This document shows positions 8,362-17,007 of a stretch of 64,000 bases of DNA, one piece after another. Positions within the stretch are counted from its first letter, which is position 1; each line of letters begins with the position of its first letter. Position numbers and translations under genes: made by a program. A model generated the notes under the pieces. The model saw only the letters and a list, made by a program, of their open reading frames with translations, searched no databases and was not told the origin of the DNA. This DNA comes from Paenibacillus sp. 1_12 (GTDB taxonomy: Bacteria > Bacillota > Bacilli > Paenibacillales > NBRC-103111): NCBI RefSeq assembly GCF_900114475.1, contig NZ_FOTE01000002.1, positions 767,771-831,770 of the forward strand, in the 5' to 3' direction.

Positions 8362-10562
8362 AGCTCCTAGAAACAATGTTTTCACTCTTGTTAACCGCGT
8401 CACTGGCATCGACGGTAATCCTGTTGTTGGTACTTCTGATTCGAAAACTGTTCAATAAGCATCTTAGCCCGAGAGTCGTTCATATATTGTGGTTTCTTGT
8501 ATTGATTAAGCTGTTAGTTCCCATCGCTCCGCAGAGCGCTATCAGCTTGTTTAATCTGCTGCCGCAAGCTATGCAGGTTGAATGGAATTCAAATCAGAAG
8601 AATATGTCTCCCAATTATTCTTCCGATTCCGATTCCAGTACAATACGACCATTAAAAAATAACGAAGAAAACATATTGCTTTCCGAATCCATCCCTAACC
8701 GGACGGAGCAAACAGCCTCTGCTATCGTATCACCGTCCCCTCAAAATCAGGGCTATGAGAAAAATCAGCATGGACTAACTTGGCTAACGATCGCGTTACT
8801 TATCTGGTTTGGCGGGGTTCTATTTTTAGGCGGATATTACCTGTTTAGCGCTCTGATATTCAGAACAAGGGTTGGGGAATCCCGTAAGCTCGACAACCAA
8901 GAGATACTTACCGTTCTTGAAGCGTGCAAGAAGAAACTGAACATTAGAAGGCAGATTCACACCTATGAAACCAACCATCTTCGTAGCCCTTGTCTCTATG
9001 GCTTATGGAAGCCGAGAATTTATTTGCCCGAAGATATCGTCACGATCGCCGATTCAAGTCAGCTAACGCACATCCTGATGCATGAACTGACTCATTTCAA
9101 GCGCAAGGATTTATGGTGTAATTTCCTGTGGATGCTTTCCGTTGCCATGCATTGGTATAATCCTTTGGTTTGGCTGGCCGCGAGGAAGATGAAAGCCGAC
9201 CAGGAGGTGGCCTGCGACGCGAGCGTTCTTGAAGTGCTGGGCGAGCGTGAAGCTTCGTCCTACGGCATGACCCTGCTCATGCTGTCGCGGTTATTTTCCC
9301 GAGGCACCTCGTCCCGGGTTAACCTATCCTATTTTGGAGACAACAAGAATGAAACGAAACGGAGAATCATGATGATCACCAAGTTCAAGAAGGGCTCGTA
9401 CAAGCTATCCGCCGCAGCCATTCTCTTTGTTCTTGCCTTGAGCGTCATCCTGCTTACCAATGCGTCGGATAGCGAGTCAGATGTTACTACTCCAGCAGCA
9501 AACTCCAAGGGGGCACTTCCTTCCATATACAACGACTCGTTCATATGGTTTAATAGTCTCGATCGGGCACTCGATTTTCCGAAATATACCTTTAAAGTAG
9601 TTGACTACCTTCCTGAAGGTTATCAGATGAGGGATGTGTTATATTCTAAAAGTTTCACCAGATCCAACGACGCTGACCTTATTGATGTAACATCCATTAC
9701 TTTTGTATCTAACTTTGGAAATAGAAATGAAAACACCATAACGGTGAGTACTGCTATCGGCAACGGCAATTTGTTGGAGCACAATCAATTGCTGGGAGCT
9801 CACTATCCCCAAGGGACAAACGAGACTCCTGAATATCAGCAGGAATTTGTTACGATTGGCAATGTCAAAGGCACTTTATTCACAGATACGAGGCGCTACA
9901 AGCAAAGGCCAGAAACGGGCAAGAGTTTCTACTGGCAGGATGACAGTGTATGGTACGCTATCGATTACTACAGCGAGTATATGTCGCAAGAAGAGTTAGC
10001 GAAAATGGTGGAATCCTTTGTTTTACCGCAGCAAGTTCAGCATGTCCGCTACGACGGAGCGGGAAACTCATTTCCTCTTTATGATGAGACGGATTTGATT
10101 GCAGCGAAGAATATTCTCGGCTTCAAGGTGAAGATCCCGCTCAACTTGAACGACACTGAGGTTGCGTTGAGGGACTTGACCATGTTGAGGGGGAATGATC
10201 AGAACACGGGGTACTCGTTTAGGCAAACCGAGGATGCTCTGTGGAGTACCTATAACGCACCGGTCGATTCCAATAATCGGCATGACCTGCTCATGCTTTA
10301 CCAGAGCAAAGCTCCACTATTCGATGCAGCCAAGCTCTCGTTCTCTCGAAAGATAGAGATTAACGGCGTCGAAATGTCGGCATATGCCGACAAGGATCAC
10401 GTCTACTTTGAACCTAGCCATGACGGCAACGGAAGAAAATTATTGAGTCTAACCTATTACTTGTGGAAGCAGGACGGTATTTATTATATTGCCGTTTTCA
10501 ATGGCATGGACAAGTACCAGGAAGAATACCTGAAAGCTTTAGTTATGGCTCCCCTGCAATAG
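8358..10562 (+). CDS. BlaR1/MecR1-like M56 sensor metallopeptidase with DUF4367-like tail
   Basis: This 734-residue membrane peptidase has four N-terminal membrane segments around a cytoplasmic M56 zinc protease domain. The zinc motif HELTH is at about residues 242-246, and EVACDASVLE downstream carries the third ligand. A further membrane span lies near residues 350-372. The remaining ~350 residues should lie outside the cell. They are not a penicillin-binding domain; they look like two diverged DUF4367-type units (around PKYTFKVVDYLPEGYQM and AKNILGFKVKIPLNL). The signal is therefore probably not a beta-lactam. Translation is coupled to blaI by a 4-base overlap. Confidence 0.88.
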   Translation: MKLLETMFSLLLTASLASTVILLLVLLIRKLFNKHLSPRVVHILWFLVLIKLLVPIAPQSAISLFNLLPQAMQVEWNSNQKNMSPNYSSDSDSSTIRPLKNNEENILLSESIPNRTEQTASAIVSPSPQNQGYEKNQHGLTWLTIALLIWFGGVLFLGGYYLFSALIFRTRVGESRKLDNQEILTVLEACKKKLNIRRQIHTYETNHLRSPCLYGLWKPRIYLPEDIVTIADSSQLTHILMHELTHFKRKDLWCNFLWMLSVAMHWYNPLVWLAARKMKADQEVACDASVLEVLGEREASSYGMTLLMLSRLFSRGTSSRVNLSYFGDNKNETKRRIMMITKFKKGSYKLSAAAILFVLALSVILLTNASDSESDVTTPAANSKGALPSIYNDSFIWFNSLDRALDFPKYTFKVVDYLPEGYQMRDVLYSKSFTRSNDADLIDVTSITFVSNFGNRNENTITVSTAIGNGNLLEHNQLLGAHYPQGTNETPEYQQEFVTIGNVKGTLFTDTRRYKQRPETGKSFYWQDDSVWYAIDYYSEYMSQEELAKMVESFVLPQQVQHVRYDGAGNSFPLYDETDLIAAKNILGFKVKIPLNLNDTEVALRDLTMLRGNDQNTGYSFRQTEDALWSTYNAPVDSNNRHDLLMLYQSKAPLFDAAKLSFSRKIEINGVEMSAYADKDHVYFEPSHDGNGRKLLSLTYYLWKQDGIYYIAVFNGMDKYQEEYLKALVMAPLQ

Positions 10563-10582
10563 ATTTACGACCGGTTAATTCG

Positions 10583-10613
10583 AAACCTCTCTCACCATGG
10601 ATGGGGGAGGTTT
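10583..10613 (+). terminator. Weak terminator after blaR1
   Basis: AAACCTC and GAGGTTT form a 7-bp stem around a 17-base loop, followed by only a short T-rich stretch (TTTATTAT). It starts about 20 bases after the blaR1 stop, so it is a plausible but weak terminator. Confidence 0.4.
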
Positions 10614-10631
10614 ATTATCCTACCTGTACTT

Positions 10632-11030
10632 GCAATTAGCAAGAAAATATCTGAAACCGAACTGGCGCAGAGACTGTCTCCTAGAAGCAAAAAAAGTTCA
10701 TGGACTGAATTAAATAAAGAACGTGTCCGCCGCCTCGAAAAGTTGGGGTTAATGAGAGATGAAGGAAGAAAGGTACTTCCTAATATGGACTACGATTCTT
10801 TTAAAATAGATAGCGTTATAGAGCAAAGGCTACAAGAGGAAAGGCAAGTATATGAGAATTTTTTGGCATTTCCCGTTCTTTATAAAAGAGTTCGAATCGA
10901 CACAATACAAAGTAATAAAAATCAGCTAGAAGTATTTAAGAGCAGATTAGACAAATTTATAATCAACACTAAAGAAAATAAAATGTACGGTCAATGGCAT
11001 GATCATGGACGTCTTCTAGATTACCAATAA
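10632..11030 (+). pseudogene. Remnant of a YdeI/OmdA family protein (5'-truncated)
   Basis: The reading frame is open for 132 codons and matches the C-terminal half of YdeI/OmpD-associated family proteins: the RLSPRSKKSSWTELNKERV block, LEKLGLMRDEGRKV, a middle AFPVLYKRVRIDTIQ, and the ending GQWHDHGRLLDY. The N-terminal part is missing and no good ATG with a ribosome site is present; only an internal TTG (10743) or ATG (10752) could start a shorter product. The match begins right after the blaR1 end, so an event here probably removed the first half of the gene. Confidence 0.65.
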
Positions 11031-11047
11031 ACCAAGAAGATAACTAA

Positions 11048-11077
11048 GAGGCCTCTCAGAAAACGCTGAGGGGCCTC
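11048..11077. terminator. Hairpin between convergent genes
   Basis: A long stem, GAGGCC-t-CTCAG paired with CTGAG-g-GGCCTC, with a 6-base loop lies between the YdeI remnant (plus) and the sugar permease gene (minus). There is no clear T-run on either side, so it could slow transcription from both directions rather than act as a classical terminator. Confidence 0.5.
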
Positions 11078-11144
11078 GAGCATACAATTGTGGTCTAAAT
11101 GAGATCAAGAAATCATTTTATATTCTGTCCTATTCCATTGCTTT

Positions 11145-11966
11145 TTACTTCACAGCACCTTGAGTAATTCCTTTAATAATCCATTTTTGCGCAATCAGAT
11201 ATACGATAACCATCGGGGCGAGAGCAAGCAGATAAGACGCAAACGCCAAGTTAAAATTCGTGCTAAATTGACCTTGAAATACATACTGCGCAAGAGGCAG
11301 CGTATATGATTCCGGCTTACCCAAAATAATGAGCGGCAGCATAAAATCATTCCACGTCGACAAGCAGCTTAAAATGGCGATGGTGGCATTAATCGGTGCA
11401 AGCAACGGAAAGATTACGCGCCAGAAGGTTCCATAGGTCGAAGCTCCGTCAACCGTAGCAGCCTCTTCCAATTCAATCGGTATCGTACGGATATAGCCAA
11501 CATAGACAAAAATGTTAAAAGAGAGCCCATATACGATATAGAGGATAATCAATCCCGGGATGTTGTTCATATGCAAATCCGTTGTAAGCTTTACAATCGG
11601 AAGCATAATAATTTGGAAAGGAATAAACATCGCACTGATGAAATAAAAATACAAGCTTTTAAAAAACCTACTATTCATATTCCGCGCTATCGCATAGGAA
11701 ACGAGCGAATTGGTCAGGAGAATAAAACCAACCGAACATGCTGTGATAACAAAGCTGTTCTTGAAAGCCGAGAAAAAATTAGTCGCCTCAATGGCATTCG
11801 TGAAGTTCTCAAAGTGTAATCCCGTCGGTAGTGAAAAAATCGATTTCGCCATTTCCTCTGGATTCTTGAGTGCGATAGCAACCGCCATATATAAAGGGAA
11901 CAAAATCAGTAAAGATCCGAGAGCGATCAAACCCGTGATGACCCAGTTCGTGGATTGTTTTGTCAT
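11145..11966 (-). CDS. Sugar ABC transporter permease, MalG type (CUT1)
   Basis: This 273-residue membrane protein with about six spans has the EAA motif (around EAATVDGASTYGTFWRVIFPLLAP) and the usual GAVK C-terminus of MalG-type subunits. Its ATG overlaps the stop of the preceding permease (TAATG), so the two are translationally coupled. It forms the channel together with the MalF-type subunit. No ATPase gene is present, so a shared MsmX-like ATPase elsewhere is expected. Confidence 0.9.
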   Translation of the reverse strand: MTKQSTNWVITGLIALGSLLILFPLYMAVAIALKNPEEMAKSIFSLPTGLHFENFTNAIEATNFFSAFKNSFVITACSVGFILLTNSLVSYAIARNMNSRFFKSLYFYFISAMFIPFQIIMLPIVKLTTDLHMNNIPGLIILYIVYGLSFNIFVYVGYIRTIPIELEEAATVDGASTYGTFWRVIFPLLAPINATIAILSCLSTWNDFMLPLIILGKPESYTLPLAQYVFQGQFSTNFNLAFASYLLALAPMVIVYLIAQKWIIKGITQGAVK

Positions 11967-12832
11967 TATGCACCCATCTCCCGTTTTTGCAAAAATTTAA
12001 GCTGTATGACGGAGATAACCACAATCACGATAAAGTAAATAACCGCATTCGCGGATTGGTAGGCAAATTCTCCACCTTGGAAGCCACCTTGATAAATCAA
12101 GTATGCAATGGACTGTGTCGCGCGACCAGGTCCGCCTCCCGTCAATGCAACGATCTGGTCAAATACCATGAGGGAGCCCTTCATAGCCAGTACCATATTG
12201 ATCGTGAAGAAGGAAGAAATCATGGGAAATGTGATTTTCCAGAACGTCTGCCATTTACCCGCTCCGTCCAAATTGGATGCTTCATAGATATCTTGTGGAA
12301 TCGTTTGAAGTCCGGATATATATAGAATCGTGTTAAAAGCAATTCCTTGCCATACAGCTACGATAACAATTCCGATCCAAGCCCATTGTTCATTGCCAAG
12401 AATGTTGGTAGACAGAAACTCACTTCCAAGTTTCTCTCCCCACGTCGGAACAATATTGGCAAAAATATAGTTGAAAATATAACCTACAATAAGTACCCCA
12501 AGCACGTTAGGAAGGAAGTAAATACCCCGGAAAAAATTACGGAATTTAATACGTGAATTTAAACCCAATGCAATGAGCAAACTTATCACATTGATTAAAA
12601 TAGTTACAACAATAGCATATTTAAAAGTGAACAAATACGAGTTAATGACATTGTCATCTTGAAAGAGGCTAATAAAGTTTTTGAAGCCGACAAAGTCGTA
12701 CCCTTCACTGAATCCGTCCCAATTCGTAAAGGCGTAATAAATACCTTGTAAAGCAGGAAAGGTATGAAAAGCAAAAAATAAGAGCAACGCTGGTATAGCC
12801 ATGCTGAAATACGCCGCTTTTTTTGAAACCAT
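11966..12832 (-). CDS. Sugar ABC transporter permease, MalF type (CUT1)
   Basis: This 288-residue membrane protein has about six hydrophobic spans, an FTNWDGF region near the N-terminus and the EAA motif (EASNLDGAGKWQTFWKITFP). An AAAGGAGG ribosome site precedes the ATG. It lies 70 bases downstream of the binding-protein gene and overlaps the MalG-type gene by one base. The substrate is unknown. Confidence 0.9.
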   Translation of the reverse strand: MVSKKAAYFSMAIPALLLFFAFHTFPALQGIYYAFTNWDGFSEGYDFVGFKNFISLFQDDNVINSYLFTFKYAIVVTILINVISLLIALGLNSRIKFRNFFRGIYFLPNVLGVLIVGYIFNYIFANIVPTWGEKLGSEFLSTNILGNEQWAWIGIVIVAVWQGIAFNTILYISGLQTIPQDIYEASNLDGAGKWQTFWKITFPMISSFFTINMVLAMKGSLMVFDQIVALTGGGPGRATQSIAYLIYQGGFQGGEFAYQSANAVIYFIVIVVISVIQLKFLQKREMGA

Positions 12833-12902
12833 GGTGATCCTCCTTTAATAAATAGGGAGAGAGCGCCTTTCGGCGCCCTTCTTCTTCAGATTGCGGCGGC
12901 AC

Positions 12903-14165
12903 TTACTTGCGGCTAGCAACTTTATCCCATTCGGTATCAAATTGTTTGACATAAGCATCAATATCTTTTTTCTGGAGGTAGCTTTGGATAATGGTGTCCG
13001 CTTTTACAGCACCAGGGATGTAGTGATCGGAGAAGTCTTCAATAGAACCGCTCGCAAACGAAGCGTTTAGACCTTGTACGCTTGCATCGGTTTGGTTCAC
13101 GTTTTTAACGGCAGAGAAAGCTTTTTGCTCATCGATGTAGATTTGAACGTTCTCAGGTTTCAGCATGAATTCAATGAATTTCTTAGCTTCTTCGGCATGC
13201 TTGCTATTTTTAGAAATAGTCAGTAGTGTATCAACGCCGGACATCACTTTATTTTTGGATGGGTCGTTCGTAGCAGCAAATGGGAACACGCCTAAATCTA
13301 TGCTCGGATTTGCTTTTATAATTTCTGGAATAGCCCATACGCCTTGCAGGTACATCGCTGATTCGCCCTTAGCGAAAGCGGCATTGCCATCATTGTAGCC
13401 CTTGCCCATCATATCCTTTTGACCAAAATCCAGAAGCTTTAATTGCTTCTCAGCTACTTCACGGAATTCTGGGCTGTCAAATTTAACAGAGCCTTTAGAT
13501 CTTTTATCATAAAAATCAAGGCCAACAATGTTGGTCGACAAGGAGTTAAACGGGACTAACAAGGTCCACGAGTCTTTAATTGTCAGATAAAACGGCGTTT
13601 TGCCCGCATCCTTGACTTTTTGTGCCGTAGCGATCATTTCATCCCAAGTTTTAGGAACGCTTAAGCCTAGTTCTTTAAATATGGTCTTGTTGTAAATAAC
13701 ACCGCTGGCATTCGCTGTAAAAGGAATCGCATATAGTTGATCGGTACTTGTCAGCCTCTTCAACATGTCGATGTAGGAAGGCTGAATATTGGCTATAAGA
13801 GGGTCATTCGAAAAGTCAGCAAATAAGCCGCTTTTGGATAACTGAGCGAACGTATCATTGGCTCCAAGACCCATGACATCAGGTATGTCCTTTTTGGCTA
13901 CACGCGTTTTCAATACAGTTTCCGCATCTGGCGGGTTAACTTGAGTCACTACGATGTTCGGATTTGCATCGTTAAACTTTTTAATTAGTGCATCGAAGGA
14001 AGCTTTAGCTTCAGTCTTATTTTGGAAAAACTCCAGTTTCACTTTTTCCCCTTTTGCTGCTGCCGTATTAGAAGAAGCTTCACTGTTCGTATTTCCGCCT
14101 CCGCAACCTGCAATTACCGAAAGTGCAAGGACGCTTGTAAAAATAGTTGTAGCTGTTTTTTTCAT
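12903..14165 (-). CDS. Sugar-binding lipoprotein (SBP family 1)
   Basis: This 420-residue extracellular solute-binding protein starts with a lipoprotein signal: MKKTATTIF, a hydrophobic stretch, then VIAGC with Cys at about residue 21, followed by a Gly/Asn/Ser linker. Family features include IPFTANASGVIYNKTIF and ESAMYLQGVWAIPEI. The longer reading from 14180 begins inside the GGAGGT ribosome site, so ATG at 14165 is the start. The upstream region carries two LacI-type operators, so this importer is under sugar control. No enzyme gene accompanies it. Confidence 0.9.
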   Translation of the reverse strand: MKKTATTIFTSVLALSVIAGCGGGNTNSEASSNTAAAKGEKVKLEFFQNKTEAKASFDALIKKFNDANPNIVVTQVNPPDAETVLKTRVAKKDIPDVMGLGANDTFAQLSKSGLFADFSNDPLIANIQPSYIDMLKRLTSTDQLYAIPFTANASGVIYNKTIFKELGLSVPKTWDEMIATAQKVKDAGKTPFYLTIKDSWTLLVPFNSLSTNIVGLDFYDKRSKGSVKFDSPEFREVAEKQLKLLDFGQKDMMGKGYNDGNAAFAKGESAMYLQGVWAIPEIIKANPSIDLGVFPFAATNDPSKNKVMSGVDTLLTISKNSKHAEEAKKFIEFMLKPENVQIYIDEQKAFSAVKNVNQTDASVQGLNASFASGSIEDFSDHYIPGAVKADTIIQSYLQKKDIDAYVKQFDTEWDKVASRK

Positions 14166-14220
14166 CGTGGTGACCTCCATTTTATAAAAGAAATATTGGT
14201 GAGACTGATTCTTATAAGTA

Positions 14221-14233
14221 GTAAACGTTTAAC
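14221..14233. promoter_or_regulatory. LacI-family operator
   Basis: The 13-base site GTAAACGTTTAAC has the central AAACGTTT typical of LacI/CcpA-type operators. It lies about 55 bases upstream of the sugar-binding protein start. An inverted identical copy is at 14349-14361 and a near copy is in front of the lacI-type gene itself. It could overlap the promoter, but I could not settle the -10 and -35. Confidence 0.75.
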
Positions 14234-14348
14234 CTAATGAGGTAAAAAAAACCATGCAAATCGCTTAATATCACCACCCTTAAATGAGTAAACCATGGTT
14301 ATTCCATCTATTACAAGGTCTTTTTTACTGGAAAAACATATTTTTCGG

Positions 14349-14361
14349 GTTAAACGTTTAC
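14349..14361. promoter_or_regulatory. LacI-family operator (second copy)
   Basis: GTTAAACGTTTAC is the exact inverse of the site at 14221-14233. The two are 128 bp apart, about 12 helical turns, which would allow DNA looping by a LacI-type tetramer or pair of dimers. Both lie between the end of the regulator gene and the start of the importer operon. Confidence 0.75.
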
Positions 14362-14371
14362 TAAATTTCCC

Positions 14372-14396
14372 CAAAAAGAAGCCCTTTTCAGGGCTT
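14372..14396 (-). terminator. Terminator of the lacI-type gene
   Basis: On the minus strand a 7-bp stem AAGCCCT/AGGGCTT with a 4-base loop is followed by CTTTTTG. The hairpin overlaps the stop codon of the regulator gene, which separates that gene from the importer operon. Confidence 0.75.
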
Positions 14397-15398
14397 GGAT
14401 CGCACTGTTTGTCTTTCCACTAGATGATGACTTACAATACTGCTCGACACTTGCGTTGAACCTTCTTCGATTAGAGTAATTAATTTTTCCGATGCCATGC
14501 GCCCCATCATTGTCAATGGCTGATGAATGGTAGTCAGCGGCGGATAGATCATTCTTGCTAATTTTAAATCGTCGTAACCTATGATCGAGAGATCATCGGG
14601 AATCTTAAGTCCGTGTTCCATAGCCACACTCATTGCACCTATAGCCATCTCATCGCTTGCTGCAAACAAAGCTGTAAAAGGAGGCGCTTCTGCCAGCAGC
14701 TTTTTCATTGCTTTCCTGCTGCCCTCAAGTACAAAATCACCGTATGCTACTCGCGATTCGGTATATTCAATTCCATTGTCGGCCAATGCCTGACGGTACC
14801 CATCCAAACGTGGGAAGCCCGCTATCTGATCCTTAAGCGTACCGCTAATCATTGCGATTTCCCGATGACCCTTCTGAATCAGATAATCTGTCGCATGATA
14901 AGCCGCTTGACGATCATCTACCTTAACATAAGGTATCATATATTTCGGAGTCATCGTATTTACAAGTATGACTGGAACTCTCATTTCCTTAATCGCTTGA
15001 TAGTACTCATCCTTAAGCACTTCACTCGTGAAGACAATACCATCTACCTGCTTCTCTCGGAGGACCTGTAAGTACTTCATAGTCCGCTTGCCTTCTTCAG
15101 CGGTGTTGCACACAATTACACTGAACCCTTTTTCTTGAGCAATTTCCTCAATACCATGAAGAATATCAGATGAGAAGCTGCTGGACACATCCGGAAACAG
15201 GACACCGATCGTCTGGGTCCTTTTATTAACGAGCCCTCTTGCAATCGCATTAGGTTGATACCCCAGCTCTTCCACCGCCCGCATGACCTTTTGTTTAGTC
15301 ATATTTGAATAACCGGCGAGGTTATGAAGCACTCGGGAAACCGTAGCGACAGAAACATCAGCTGCCTTGGCCACATCTTTTATTGTCGGAGGATTCAT
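14388..15398 (-). CDS. LacI family transcriptional regulator
   Basis: This 336-residue repressor has an N-terminal LacI helix-turn-helix (TIKDVAKAADVSVATVSRVLH, residues about 5-25) and hinge helix (NAIARGLVNKRT), followed by a periplasmic-binding-protein-like sugar-sensing domain (IGVLFPDVSSSFSSDILHGI). It most likely controls the sugar importer directly downstream and its own gene through the three AAACGTTT operators. The effector is unknown. Confidence 0.92.
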   Translation of the reverse strand: MNPPTIKDVAKAADVSVATVSRVLHNLAGYSNMTKQKVMRAVEELGYQPNAIARGLVNKRTQTIGVLFPDVSSSFSSDILHGIEEIAQEKGFSVIVCNTAEEGKRTMKYLQVLREKQVDGIVFTSEVLKDEYYQAIKEMRVPVILVNTMTPKYMIPYVKVDDRQAAYHATDYLIQKGHREIAMISGTLKDQIAGFPRLDGYRQALADNGIEYTESRVAYGDFVLEGSRKAMKKLLAEAPPFTALFAASDEMAIGAMSVAMEHGLKIPDDLSIIGYDDLKLARMIYPPLTTIHQPLTMMGRMASEKLITLIEEGSTQVSSSIVSHHLVERQTVRSKP

Positions 15399-15437
15399 AA
15401 CATCAATTACCTTCTTTACATGACATCATTTAGTTAC

Positions 15438-15450
15438 GTAAACGTTTAAG
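15438..15450. promoter_or_regulatory. LacI-family operator in front of the regulator gene
   Basis: GTAAACGTTTAAG differs by one base from the sites at 14221 and 14349. It lies about 40 bases upstream of the regulator start, so autoregulation is likely. Confidence 0.7.
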
Positions 15451-15597
15451 TAATCCTAGGATATCCTCCTGATCATAGTTTGTCAAACATTTTTCGAATC
15501 GCTTACACATAGCATCGGGGTGCCGCTATAAGAGGCTGTAATGTGACCTCGTTGTGTTCCTTATCCGTGCCGATGCTATAAGAAAGAATCTTTGAGC

Positions 15598-15800
15598 CTA
15601 TATAAGATGGACTAAACATCATGACAGCAAAGAGGCGCTTCGAAAGCAGACCCCTCTTCCAATCGCTGTTGCAGCTAGATTCTTTGTATTCTTAACCCCA
15701 TAGAGGTAAGCATCCGTCTGCAAAGGCGAACACTTCGTTTCTCCAGAAGGGTCCGCTTTCTCCGCACGGGCTGTGTGTTTCTTTGGTTCATCTTAGATAG
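15598..15800 (+). repeat. MITE-like repeat, copy 1 (complete, 203 bp)
   Basis: Both ends carry an inverted repeat: left CTATATAAGATGGACTAAA, right TTTGGTTCATCTTAGATAG. The whole unit matches the copy at 18176-18378 with the same length and orientation. Inside are two hairpins: AAGAGG...CCTCTT with a CGAAAG-type tip, and a second around ATTCTTA..CCATA..GGTAAG. There is no open reading frame of note. Size, ends and lack of coding capacity fit a miniature inverted-repeat element. A structured RNA gene family is the alternative. Confidence 0.75.
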
Positions 15801-15868
15801 ACTAAGTAAGCAAATTTAGACATCGAGGAAAAGCTCCCCAATTCCTAAGCTATTAGCTGGAATAGCGT

Positions 15869-15902
15869 GAAAAAGGCAGCCGTTTATTGGTACCGGCTGC
15901 CT
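15869..15902 (-). terminator. Terminator of the alpha/beta hydrolase gene
   Basis: A 9-bp stem AGGCAGCCG/CGGCTGCCT with an 11-base loop is followed on the minus strand by five T. It lies about 115 bases after the hydrolase stop. Confidence 0.65.
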
Positions 15903-16018
15903 ACGTTTATTTATTGAACTCTTGTCCTTTAGAGGAAGCTCATCTGTCAAAAGTTAACTTTCAAAATATAGGAATAAGATACCCCATTTTACCGGCATTC
16001 AACACAAACTGATCGAGG

Positions 16019-16804
16019 TTATTGCGGATAGGAATCTAATTTTGTTATGAAGCTATGCGTAACTTCTAATGCTTCCTCCAGATACGGGGTTGTGTGATGA
16101 AATGGATGCTCTCCTCCAAAAAAATGATCCGCATCGCGTATGCTGACATAGGTTTGATTGGGAGCTGCTTCCTTCAACAGCCGCTGCCCCTCAAGCAAAG
16201 CTTCCCGATCCTTGTTTCCTTGGATAATAAGCACTGGTGACGTAAGAGAAGCAAGAAGACGAGCTGTGTCGAATCTCTGCTTGTTATGCTCCACATCATC
16301 ATTAATAAAGGGGTTCGGGTTTCCAGCAACTGCTTTAGGAGGAGGTCCGCCGTTCCAGGCAATAACAGCGCTAATATATGAATGCTCGGCGGCAAAGATG
16401 ATGTTGCTTCCGCCTGCCCTACTGTGCCCAAGCAGGGTGATACGGTCTATATCGGCTTGCTCGGCTAATGGCAGCTTATGCTCTCTTAGATTAGCGAGTA
16501 TAGCCCCCAAATCAGATAATTCTCTGGACACTGTGCTCAGTCTTTGAACGGAAACCTCATCGGCTCCACTGTTCTGGGCACCCACACGTGAAAAGTCAAA
16601 ATGAACTACGTAGAATCCGCGTTCTGCAAACCACGCTGTGACATAAGGCCAGAATCCCCAATCTTTATATCCTCTAAACCCGTGGCTGATTACCAAAACC
16701 GGTTTTGCGATCTGTTCCTCAACAAGCGTAGCTTCTCCTCGAATAAATAATTCGTTTTCCAGATTAATCCGAAAATCCTTCTTCACAACAAGCGCATTTC
16801 CCAA
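16019..16804 (-). CDS. Alpha/beta hydrolase (dienelactone hydrolase-like)
   Basis: This ~261-residue serine hydrolase has the nucleophile elbow GHSRAGG, an oxyanion-region ISHGFRGYKD motif, the acid in VLIIQGNKDRE and the catalytic His in DADHFFGGEH. The start chosen is TTG at 16804 with AGAAGGAG 7 bases upstream; the longer reading from 16855 would begin inside a terminator hairpin. Substrates of this family include esters and lactones. The gene is divergent from a nitroreductase and both have a terminator in their leaders, a pairing that recalls quinone- or electrophile-stress regulons (MhqD/MhqN in Bacillus). That functional link is inference. Confidence 0.85.
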   Translation of the reverse strand: MGNALVVKKDFRINLENELFIRGEATLVEEQIAKPVLVISHGFRGYKDWGFWPYVTAWFAERGFYVVHFDFSRVGAQNSGADEVSVQRLSTVSRELSDLGAILANLREHKLPLAEQADIDRITLLGHSRAGGSNIIFAAEHSYISAVIAWNGGPPPKAVAGNPNPFINDDVEHNKQRFDTARLLASLTSPVLIIQGNKDREALLEGQRLLKEAAPNQTYVSIRDADHFFGGEHPFHHTTPYLEEALEVTHSFITKLDSYPQ

Positions 16805-16842
16805 ATAGCTCACTCCTTCTTTTAAATCATTTAGATATAAAA

Positions 16843-16960
16843 TAAAAAAAGACATTCTTTATGAAAAGAGAATGTCTCCGTTTAAACGGTGTCCACACAT
16901 GCTATGGAATACCAAAAGTTTTTTAAAATAGGATCAAAATTCATTATTCCTATATGATTA
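16843..16960 (-). ncRNA. Leader RNA with attenuator-like terminator (module A)
   Basis: Downstream of the promoter at 16966-16994 the minus strand has a short reading frame (16944-16882, 20 codons, MNFDPILKNFWYS...), whose stop lies inside the palindrome CCGTTTAAACGG (16878-16889). Directly after this comes a 9-bp hairpin AGACATTCT/AGAATGTCT and seven T. The terminator stands before the ribosome site of the hydrolase, so the gene can be read only when transcription passes it. The reading frame may be a leader peptide, but its ribosome site is only 3 bases from the ATG. Modules B and C share the CCG..CGGAGAC arrangement. Confidence 0.65.
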
Positions 16961-16965
16961 ATAAG

Positions 16966-16994
16966 AATATAACAATCCTTTGAGGAACTGTCAA
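16966..16994 (-). promoter_or_regulatory. Sigma-A promoter of module A and the alpha/beta hydrolase
   Basis: On the minus strand TTGACA (16994-16989) and TATATT (16971-16966) are spaced by 17 bases, a near-consensus promoter. It is arranged back to back with the plus-strand promoter at 17008-17036. Confidence 0.85.
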
Positions 16995-17007
16995 TTAAAT
17001 ATTTCCA

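Larger units (their letters stand above)
15451..16018. other. Gene-free stretch with repeat and terminator
   Basis: Apart from the 203-bp repeat (15598-15800) and the terminator at 15869-15902, this stretch holds a 9-bp inverted repeat, TAGCATCGG (15510-15518) with CCGATGCTA (15570-15578), separated by 51 bases. It may be another folded RNA or part of an older insertion. I see no coding sequence. Confidence 0.4.
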
